A DNA stretch of 40,587 nt from Branchiostoma floridae (Eukaryota > Chordata > Leptocardii > Amphioxiformes > Branchiostomatidae): assembly GCF_000003815.2 (NCBI RefSeq), contig NC_049987.1, forward strand, positions 9,829,365-9,869,951, given 5' to 3'. The notes under the pieces are model-generated. The model did not search any database and was not told the DNA's origin. It saw only the letters and a program-made list of their open reading frames with translations. The position numbers and the translations under genes are program-made. Below, in pieces: positions 27,485 through 39,400 of the stretch; the first letter of the stretch is position 1; each line of letters begins with the position of its first letter.

Positions 27485-30400
27485 GTGAGACTTAGTAAAA
27501 ATGTTTGTTCTATGAGAGGTTTTTGTTCACATTTCTGTTAAAATTAATTAACAGCCATTGTTGTGCCACTACTGACTACTTCTGCATGTACATGTAAAAC
27601 CAAACGTACATCTTTCCAGACAGAACTAAACGCAGACTCAGCATTCATATAGAACAAGGCGACATAAACACAGTTAACTCCTAACCTCATAAAACTGTTG
27701 AAAATGCCTTTTTTGTGAGCCTTTTTTGTTGTGTACATATTAAATATTCACATACGCCAAGTGAAGCATTATTTCACAAGTTGCTGACCATCAACATTTC
27801 ACTGCCGCCAGGTGCCTTCTTTCTCACTCAGGAACGCCAAATTCAGATCAGTCCGGAGGTTGAGAAAGTGTTTTTTGTGCTAAGCAATATCAGTCCGCAG
27901 ATCCATGATCAGTGTACCAAAATGATGTTTTGTTTTACTTAACTAAAGGTTTCTGACATTTGGTTAGAAACAGTGTGCCAGTGCTATTCAGAATAGTGAT
28001 TCATCGCTTACTCGTGGTACGTTACTTCAAAAATAGTTTTATATCGGTCCCTTGCTACGTTATCTATGTGTCCAAATACTGTGTGTCAGAAAATTAAATT
28101 GTATCCAAGAGAGATCGATTTTTTTCTGATAGTGCTTTACCAGGATTCTTTTAAAAGCTGGTACAAAGTTGAACAAAATATCAATCTAAAGGTGGTATCT
28201 CACTGCACTTGGGGCACCAAATGCGGCACTGTGGGGTTTGTTTACTGTGGCACTGTTGTGTTATTACGCAGATTTTAGATATTGCGTAATACGTAAAAGT
28301 ATGACTTAGAAGACAACAAAATGCACGTAAGTAAATTCGTTCTTCATATCTGAAATTTTTGTTTTATTTGTTGAGTTATCTTTCGAACCCCTCAGTGCTG
28401 CACCGGTGCCCCACGTGCAGTGAAACACTACCTTAATTTGAAAAAAAACCTTCCCTTCCCAATATGGACTGGTTTAGGTACTTGGCAACTCCCAAAATTT
28501 CAAAGGAAAACGCAACATCTTTTAGCGTTGGGCTTGCTGACCGGTAAGTGACACAACGGTAACAACGGTAAAACCTCATATCCACCTTGCAAACCTCGCC
28601 TATTTCTCAAATACTTGCAGCTCAGTATGGTCGACATCTTCGCCAAAGACAGGCAAAATGCCGCAAAGTAATCATGAAACTACTAATATTTGGCCAATAC
28701 AATTCATCAACTTACCTAACAAGTTGCTTCAAGACTTTGCTATTGACAAAAGCCCTTACTTTTCTTACCCAAACAAGATCTGAAATTACAGCATACATAC
28801 ATAAGTAGATATTGTTTGTGGTCACGCTATTTTATAGGCCAAGTTAAGCACTTCAAGATATCAAACTGACATAAGTCTATACGCCTTACGATACTAAGAG
28901 ACTATCAAATAGCCGCCATAGTCAAGAAACATAATCTTCATGGAAACCGCAAACAGTCTTTGGAATCTTAGTAAAAGACAAAAACCGACTTGTAATCCAA
29001 CACTCAATGACTCTTGACGTCATGTTGTATAAGTTTGTCCTGTTTTCGTGCCAACCCACGCCACGACATGGGTTAATAATATACCTATTGGTGGACCTTT
29101 GCATAACGTCTGAAAGGATAGGTTCAAATTGGTCACGCACATGTTTGTAGACCTGTATTCTTCGCTGAATATTACACATTCAGGTAGTAGAATACGCACA
29201 ATAACAGGTACTGAAAAAAAACTGGATACATTAATCTTGTAAATCTATTTGTACATCCATTTACACATATATCCAGTTGCTAGAGCAACTGGATGATATT
29301 GCACAAAGGTGAATTCATACTGACGATGTGTACTGCAAAGAACCTCAGCTTTCATTAATGCACTTATTAACTCTACAATTCGGTGTTGTTTGTTAAAAAA
29401 GAAATGGTTACTTGCTTTGTTAAACTTTGCTACCACGTCACCAAATATGATCTATATGAGCCCACTGTGTGCTTTGGGCGTATTCGGGATTAGTAACACT
29501 ATATCACGTGCCCGTGTAATATGTTTGAAGTGCCAATAACGTTACAAGCTAAAATCAATAATTTGTAGCCATAGTTAGGTTGCTGCGCCTTACTATTTAA
29601 GCAAACTTAACAGAAGATATTTCTTTAATTTTCCTTCAACAAATCCAATATACTTGAAGATTTGTCACTAGTCAAGAAAACAAAATGGAGTATGCTATCC
29701 CATGTAGCTGCATAATACATATGTTGTTCAAATAGCACAACAAATGTTATTGTAATAGTTATATAGCTTAACTTTGTTCTATCTTATTTTCCAGAAGTAG
29801 GATTTTGCAACACACGAGAATGCGCAAGCACAGGTAAGCCATGTTGACATATATTTCGTATACACATGCTAAAATAGCTGGTAATTCAAACAAACAGGAA
29901 ACGTAACAGCCATGCATCTTTGCCCCAGTGGCCGTTGGTTTGGTGGAACTGAAATACAGAACTTTAAGAATCACCTAGATGTATTATGAGAACGATTTAC
30001 AATGGGTAGCCTAGGCACAGTATTGGTTGTCATAGATACCGTGTGGGCTACAGAAATTGTTTACGAGTGTTCTTGTGAATTATTTACCTGTGCGTTGAGT
30101 ACATTCGATATATGTATATATGATGATTGTGTGTGTTTGTGTGTGTGTGTCTATGTTTGTGTGTGTGTGTGTGCGCACGTGTGTATATACGTTACTACAA
30201 CCACGCATTTGAAAAAGAAATGGAAAAAAGATGAAGTAGATCTACACTAAATATAATACACTTTTCATTGTCCTCAGCTGGATTTCTGATCGACAACATG
30301 GATCCCGATGTGGACCCTTGTGACAACTTTTTCGAGTTCGCCGTGGGAGGCTGGAAGAAGAACAATCCCATCCCCGACACGTCCTCCAGCTGGAGCATGT

Positions 30401-33400
30401 ACAGTGTGCTGAGGGAGAGGGTACAGTACATCGTAAGAGGTAATGCCTTGTAGATTTCATTATATGGATGATATCCAGTTTAGAAGTTCCCAGAGGATGT
30501 CATCTGCTTCATGTATATATATTATCAAACCAACGTGGTCTAAGCATCAATACACAAAGAAACAGATGAAAGTAACAGACTGGCGATGTAGGCCTTGTAC
30601 CGCGTACTGAGGGAGAATGTAAAGTACATCGTCAGAGCTAAGCATCAACAAACGAAAGAGAAGGAAAACGTCATACAAGAAAAATATATCATTAGCAAAC
30701 GATCTATGTCAGAGTTGTACAATGTAAAACATTACGGTGAAGGGGTACAGCATAAGAGATGAGAACAAACAAATATCAATACACAAGAAGACAGATAAAT
30801 GTAGCAAACGAAGAAAGTCAGCCTTGTACAGTGTGCTGGGAGAGAGGGTGCAATGCATAGTCAGAAGTTTAATAGGACAGCTAAACATTGCACAAAGATA
30901 AAAGCACAGACACACAGGGAACGATGACAATGCTTAAGATACTAAAGGGCAAAGTAGAGTCTGTATCTGTATCTATATAGCCGGTATAACCGCCCTTCGG
31001 CGAAACACACCAGCTTCGCAGGCACGCGGCGCGGTAGCAGCTGGTTATATTACACTGAACGACTCATCACACCTAACTTTTGCACATCTATATGCAAGTG
31101 TTCTCTGAAACTATCCAGAGAAGACGCCCCTACTGTGCTTGGTGATAACATATTCCACTCTACAATAGTTCTGGGGAAATAGGAATTTTTGAACACATCA
31201 ATCCTAGGTTGGTAACTCTGGTACTTGAAAGCATGACTGTTTCTAGTTCGTTTTTGAGCTGGTGTTAGATACTTATCAGTCGGTACGTCCACCAGTTTAT
31301 TGGTCATTTTGTACATCATACAAAGTCTGGACATTTTCCTCCTGTCTTCAAGTGATGTCCACTGCAGATCTGTTTTCATTTTGGTAACACTAGCATCTCT
31401 GCTGTAGTTGTTAATACAGAATCTGGTACCATGCTGGTAGTCCGTTAGTACATTGTGGCCTTCTAAGTGTTTCATTATATGGCTATGGATAATGTGTTCA
31501 AGTAGTTTACAGGAAATACAGGTAAGTGAAACTGGTCTGTAGTTACTGGGGACCGCTCTATCTCCCTTTTTGAAAATGGCGCATACATTTGCATCTCTCC
31601 AGTCTTTAGGAATCTCTCCTGTGTCAAGCGATTGTTGGAAAATGTTAGTTAAAACAAGTGCGATTTCACTGGCTGTCATTTTGAGGAACCAAGGAGGTAT
31701 TTGGTCTGGCCCGGATGCTTTGGATGGATTAAGGCCTTGCAGCATTTTCTCTACACCATAAATAGAAATTTCTATTTGTTCCATAGGAGGGGTGCAGGGG
31801 TGCCCAAGAGATGGCATGTCTGTGGTGTCTTCTTCTGTGAATACACTTTTAAACTGTGAACTGAGTGCCTCTGCTTTTTTCTCACTGTCACTAATAATGG
31901 TGCTCCCCACCTTTAGAGTGGCTACCCCGACAAGGTCTCTCCTCAGGCCTTTTATGTATGACCAGAATGTTTTAGGAGTCATACTTAGTGTATTCGACAT
32001 TCGACACTGAAGAAAAGATGTAGCCGAAGCATAGCTCGTGCGTCATAGTGCAGACGTTCAAAATCATGTTGCATTTTCCTCCTCCTACATCCGGCTTGTA
32101 TGATGGCCACTTAGGCCTCCATTTCACTAGACGGCGATCACGCTGCGACCTAGATTGGACTTGTGTAAACCTTGACTCAATTACTGGAATAATATACAAA
32201 CTACTAGAAGTATGACTAAAAGAACAACAAAGCAGAAAGCGTGAAATATTCCCCTTTGTCTATGAAATTCTTTGAGCGCCCTGTCAAGTCTCTCAGTCGC
32301 AGGGTGATCGCAGCGAGGTCGCCGCCTGGTGAAAGTAGGGTGCTATGACGTTAGTAGACACATTATTAACGACATACATGCCTCTAGGGGGAATATTTGC
32401 CACCTACGGTTTTCAGAATGATGGTTATTTACTACTTCCGTCCGTCATCATCTCTTTTATTCTGAGGTACCTCTTTATGAACCTATAAGGCGACATATGA
32501 ACTTGTGCCAAACATATGCATATGTTTCAGATATTCTGGAAGAGCCCACAGCGGACGATGAGATCGAAGCTGTCAAAAAAGCCAAGGACGTTTATCAGTC
32601 TTGTATGGACTTAGGTAAAACAGTGATTATGTTTATTTTTGTGTGTTTGTGTTTGTATCTGTGTGTGTCCGTTTGTTTGTGTCTCTCTGTGTGTCTATGA
32701 TTATGTGTAGCCAGCAATAACCAACGTACTTCTGGATGGATTGCAATGACAATACAAGAAATCTGTCCCGAGCTGTGGATCAAATGAATTCTCTTATACC
32801 ACCAGAGTCGTCCGTTTTTTACCGACAACTTTGTTTCTGTGTTTCTTTACCAGATACGATCGAACAGCGGGGTACCCAACCCCTACTGGACTTCCTCCAG
32901 GGGCCCCTCAAATGGCCAGTCATCGACAATACTTTCGACGAGAGTAAATTTGACATCTTAGCCACCATGTTGGCCCTTAGAGCCTACAACAATGACCTCC
33001 TCATTGAGGCTAGCGTGTCCGTAGACTCCAAGAACTCATCCCTCAGAATCATCACCGTGGACCAGCCGTCACTAGGCCTGGGAAGAGACTACTTCATAGA
33101 TGAGGGCTACTCTACGGTAGGTTTGGAATTAACCACCGATATCAATACCTCAATTTTAGTCAGTCTACAAGCGATAGATCAAAGGGTGAGAATCCTTTTC
33201 TCTATTTATGTCTACCTTGGTGAGGCTCTGCTTTTAGTGCTAAACCGGACCGTGGTCCCACTTTGTGAGCGTGGCCTCTAACCATCTGTCAGCCAATCCG
33301 TGAATCGGCTTTATTGAAAAAATACATTTAGGCGACTATCTGATTCTATCAATTGATCAGAGGCCAGAAATCCCCGCAAAAGGGGAGACCTCATGCAGTC

Positions 33401-36400
33401 CCGTTTAACAGAGCCTCCCCAAGGTATATGGTACAGATTAAGCGCGAAGCTCTGCTAAGATCTAGAAGAATGGGTCAAAACAATCGATGGTGAATGTTTC
33501 CATTACTGCATCGAAGGAAATTGTTCACCGAGACGTCAATCTAAAGAAAAAAAAAACTTGCATTGATATTAATAGGCTTTTTACAACATTTTGAAGGCAT
33601 TGCGAATCAGTCCTTCCATCTTTGCATTATGGAATTCTTTTCCTTTTTGATCAGCAAAAACAGGCATACTTTGAACTGATGGTGAAAGCTGCAACCGCTC
33701 TGGGCGCCGACGTCAATACTGTCAGAGAGGAGATGAACAAGACTTTGGAATTGGAGACGTTCCTCGCTGAGGTGGGTCCTGGCTTTGTCTTATTGTGGCA
33801 ACATATGGTAAGCCTTAACACGCCAGATACGCCATAACTCTATGTGAAATTAGCTCCAAATGGCTACCCATAAGGAGTTGACATAACGTAGCTGTACGTG
33901 TAGTGTTCATATCGCATCCTGCTTGTCTGCTACATTTGACTAAAGTGCTGACTTCCAATTATCCAAGTATCCTATTACACCGTTTCCGCCTCGCATCCCG
34001 GAAAGATGTCACATTGCAATATTCATTTAACTGCAGACACACACCAACGCAAGCACAAAAAACAAACAAAAAACAGACAGACAAACAAACAAACAAACAA
34101 TAAACACACCATTTATCTATTCCCATAGATTATGGTACCATCAGAAGACAGACGGGAGAGTGAGAACCTGTACAACAAGATGACAGTTGGGGAAATGCAA
34201 GCCAATATCGCTCCGGAGGTGAGTGACTCACTAATAAAAAATGGAGAAACAACATTTCATCCTCGAAAATGAGAAATAAGTTACTAGTACCGAATGCTTT
34301 ATATCATACTTTGACAAGTCCCGGGTTGATAGGTGAACATGAAATAGAAGACATTTTTATACAGTATCATTATGTGTGTCTGAAGGTAGGAAATGGGTGA
34401 TGATATCATGTCAATGGTGTATAATGATACTGAGTTATTCAAGCGATTTATGAACGGTAAACACTTAACGTTTAGGACTGCATCTGTTAGCAGCGACACC
34501 TAGCTGCAGTACATAACAGAACCAGCCGGTAATGCCCTTAGGAATGTCGGTTTCAATAAAGACTTGCATGTGAACTGTGTCATCCCTTTCACATCCTTTG
34601 CTTCCATGTGTGTAAAATTAGACTCTTTGCTTAACCCACTTACAGGTTGACTGGCTCCTGTACCTGAACACGCTGTCTGACGCCTATCTCTTTAACGAGA
34701 CCACCGTGATAGACGAGTCCGAGCCTGTCATCGTCCAGGCGCCGCCATACCTCATGAACCTGAGCAGGGAGGTCTTCTCACCCGACACAACGTGGGATAA
34801 CAAGTGGGTAACAGTTCAACTTACAATCAACAAAAACGCAACTGCACTTCCGTAGCAAGCTGCTTGGGTGCCCAAATCTACACTTATTAGTACTTAGTAA
34901 ATGCAGAAATGTTCGCGGTGGATTAATGTTCGCGGTTTTCGCGGTGACCACTTCACCGCGAACTTAAAACCACCGCGAACATTTTTCTATTATGGTATTA
35001 GACTGCAGTCTATGGTGCTAAAGCGAAAATAAAACCACCGCGAAAAGTCCTTTTTCCGCTACCGCGAAATTAAATTCCCGCGAACTTTAATGCATTTACA
35101 GTATCTGTTTTCGATACTTGTTTGCAATATCTAAAAAGAGGTCTTCGCATCCAACACAACATGGGATACCAGGTGGGGCAACAAGTGAACATACAATGAA
35201 AAAAAACCCGCAACAGCAGTTCCATAGCAAGCGGCTTGGGGGCCAAAAATCTACACAACTTCTTCCTTACATGTCTTCCTTCTTTGGAAGACGTCTCTTG
35301 TTTATTTCATTTTTCGATATTGGTTTGCAATTTACGGCACATATTTGCTCATTTTGCAGCTTATTTGCAAAATTGACAATATAAAAATCTAGTCCCAGAC
35401 CTTGACAATTGATGCGCGTGTCATCCATAGAATCAAATCGGTGTGTATCTTATCTAAATCTTCCTACAGAACCATCGCCAACTACATGGTGTGGCGCATC
35501 GTGAGGAACCGTATCAACAACCTGGGGAAGGAGTTCCGTGACATGGTGTTCGAGTACAACAGGGTCCTGTCCGGGGCCGACCAGGTCAACCCCCGGTGGA
35601 AGACGTGCAGCAGTTACGTGGAGGGGAACTTCGGCGCTCCTCTGGGATACAAATACGTCAATTCATACTTCTCAGCAGATAAGAAAACACAGGTACATGC
35701 TTCTATTTGTGGAATATGTCCTAGGTCATTTTCTGTACGTTTTGCAATGCGTAATCATTATTCACATACTTGACTGTACTGATTCAATCAGCTTTATTCA
35801 GCAAACTTTAAGGTGGTATCTCACTGCACTTGGTTCACCGATGTGGCACTACAGGGTTAAAAAGATTACTGAACGAACTTAAGAGATAAAGAACGAATTT
35901 TCTGACGTTTTGTTTATTTTGTTGTCTTCTACGTCATACTTGAATATTCAGTGTTCTCATCCACATCCCCAGGTAATAGGCATGATTGAAAGAGTTCGTG
36001 ACGCCTTTAAGAAGCAGATTGACGAATTGGAGTGGATGGCTGAGCCGGACAAGATCGTCGCAAAAGACAAGGTAAGGGCCTGATTACATTCTGCGTATGG
36101 CGTGGTCACATTCGTCGTGCGATCGAAGCACGATCGTCGCAAAATCGCAAACTCAATGCATTCTGCCTTGGGGTAGCTGTGCATGTGTCGTTCAAAATGC
36201 TGTCTTAGACCCTTGTAAGCGGTTGGTTCAGTCACAAAATCGTACGAGGACATACAACAAATGTGACCGCACCACAAGTTTGTTCTGTAAATAGGCTTAT
36301 GATCCATTAGAACTTACGATGTCATGAATCGGAACTACATTATGAGGTTACTTCAATGCAGCTTTATCATAACCTTCCTACTCATGGGAACACACCCTCC

Positions 36401-39400
36401 ATTTTGTGAGAACCTTTTCACTGACAACAATAGCGTCATATAATGTCCTTGTTGACAACAAAGCAATTTCCTGTTGCAGGCTGACGCAATCGACCCCAAA
36501 GTTGGATACCCAGAGTGGATGTTGAACACTACAGAGTTGAATAATGACTTTGAGGCGGTGAGTAGGTTTATACTTAACTAGATGTTTGCTTGAACACTCC
36601 AAAAGATAGCTCTCATGTCAAAATGTATACATGTGGTAAAACACTTGACACGTTAACGTTACTTCCATATACAATGTTAATCACTTACTAACAAGCTTTC
36701 AGTCAGTCCTCTGATCCTTCTCAAGTTGAAATGACCCGAAGCCTATGTCGCATTACCGAAACGGACAGGTGACGTCAGCAATGGGTCAAAGTTAATCGGT
36801 ATCGGCCCCCGTCTCTGTTGGGGGATGGTGGAAGCGCTCTGATGTAGATGGTAATTTAGGTATGGCTGTGATTCCGTTCCGTGATATTTTACAATATATA
36901 TTACCATTTATCATGGTACAATAGGCATGCTTATTTCCTTACACATGTGACGAGAGGATATAAATGACATTGCCACTGAAGCTGATGTGTTTCCTACGTT
37001 TTACCATAGTTGAACACCAGCGCTGATGACTACTTCGGAAACGTTGTCCGGTATCTCCAGTACACAGCGCAGTCCGGCTTCGCCTACCTACGAGCTCCCA
37101 TCAACCAAAGCAGGTAGAATATCTATTTATCTATTTTGTTAGAACGAAAATGCACCGGTCCATGAAACTTGAAAAGACAACGCGTTATAAGATTGCACGA
37201 TATATACTCTAAATAGTCTAATAATCTGTTGTTGTTTTCTAGCTGGTCTACTGCTCCAACCACAGTGAATGCCTTCTACCTCCGCAGCAAGAATCAAATC
37301 CGTAAGTAACGTCAAATCCTATTGTATTAGGTATAAGTAGAGAAGTAGAAAGAAAAAACAACAACAGAAGGGCGAAGTTCGCTTTATTTGCAATTCATAG
37401 CAACTGAGGGACATTGTGCTGTCAAAACCCCTGATATACGAACCTGTTCAATGCAGTCTGAGGTTGAATATGTCGGTAGAATATGGAGACCCTCGCGTAT
37501 TAAAGTTAAGGTATTAAGCTTTAGGTACATCATATACTGTATCTCAAAACATTGTTTATACTTAAGGATTCCCCGCCGGAGAACTGCAGTTCCCGTTCTA
37601 CTGGGGAACGGACGTACCGATGTACCTCAGCTACGGGGCGATAGGTGTCGTCATCGGCCACGAGATCACGCACGGGTTCGACGACCAAGGTCAGCATAAC
37701 CTTGAAACGTCGTTTTTCTGTATTCTTGTATTCTTTGTGAAAGGGAAAGAATCATTGTCTAGACAACGCAGTAAAATGTGCAGTATGGATGATCATTGTG
37801 TAATGTTTAGAATGAATCAACGTATAGCAACACTATTTCATCATGTTTTATCTGAAAGTTCTACCATTATGTATTACACTTGCCAGTCTTTCGTTTGCCA
37901 GAACACTCTTGAGGCTCTCTTTAACAAATGTATCTCAAAAATGTATTTACAATGATTACCAAAATAATATGAATGGAAGATATCTAATGTCTTACTGCGC
38001 AAAACAAAGGGTTCAAATTGACCTAGTTCAGTAATTTTATTCGCAAAAATGTTGGGATGTTTGAGGGTTTAAGAGGACAAAAAGAGCAAATAAAGCGTTT
38101 GACAATCAATCATGTCTATCTGACGTCACAGGTCGGAAGTACGACAAAGACGGGAACCTGAACCAGTGGTGGAGCAACTCCTCTATCGAAAACTTCATCA
38201 ACAAAAGGCAGTGTATCATCGACCAGTATGACAACTATTACTTCGCCGAAGCAGGAAAGAACGTAAGTGCAATAACGTACCTTCTTTGGTAGGCTCTACG
38301 AGGTTTTTAAGCAATGATACATCAGTTCTATTGCGGACGGTTTCCATGATTAAACCTGGCTTGATGTTTCCAGCCTAAATATGCTATCAGAAAAAAAGAA
38401 AGAGCCTGCTATGGATGATAGAAATATATATGTCATTGTTGTCCTAACTGTCATACTTTGTGAATAATTTGACCAGCCATAAAGGATAAAATGGTCTTAC
38501 GTCTCGCAAGGGATGAAGAGGATAAGCATGTAAGTTAAGTAACGGATAGAATGGGACTGTCTGAAATCAACTGCTCTAAAGGAAAGTGTTTCTTTCTCCA
38601 GTTGAGCGGATATCGAACACAGGGAGAAAACATAGCTGACAACGGTGGGATGAAAGCAGCTTTCAGGGTATGTGCTAACTACATATTACTGCTAACCGGA
38701 GTATGAAGATGATAGGTATATTTTTCAATACGTAATATCTTAGGTTGAAAAATCTTAGGTATTCCACAAGGGCTAGTGATAACCGTAAACATAGTTTCTC
38801 TTGAGTTTAATCATATAGCCTGTAGCAGTACACATTTATCACGAAAATCTTATGTATATCCGTGATAAATGCATTATGTAATACATGGCCTTGGCATTGC
38901 CACAAACCAGAGAAAGACGTCAATGAAGCACGCCCCTAAAAACCAAACACGTCACTCTTGACGAACGTCAAATTTCTTTACATCATAAAATCTAATAACC
39001 CAGGCCAGGAAGCCTCCTTGTGATAGATAAGTCATGACGGCAACCGTTATTACACCTTTGTACGCCTAACTGCGCATGAGAGCGTTCGTCGGTAGCGCTG
39101 TTTTCAGATGTTTGCAGACCGATACATCAGTAGTTGTGAATGATCTAAAGGTGGGCTCACACGTGCGTATATATTCAAGTCCGTATGAGGTCCGTATGAA
39201 GCTCTTAGCCTCTACCAGGCTCCACAGTTCGCTGGAAAAATGGTAGAAATTGGACCAATATAGACACATAACATGCCAGAGGAGTTAACTGTTCGAGGAG
39301 TACTGTTTGCGACCCAGCATGGCATGTTATCCGTCTGTATTTGTCCCGTTTCTATTGCTTTTCTAGCAACCTGTGGAACCTGGTAGAGGCTTCCCTCCCT

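Noticed and set aside
35538-35882. Alternative frame over M13 exon 9
   Set aside because: Frame shadow of exon 35470-35692; it runs into the intron and a MITE.
37388-37699. Open frame covering M13 exon 14 in another phase
   Set aside because: The HEITH-encoding phase is the real one; this frame is a shadow.
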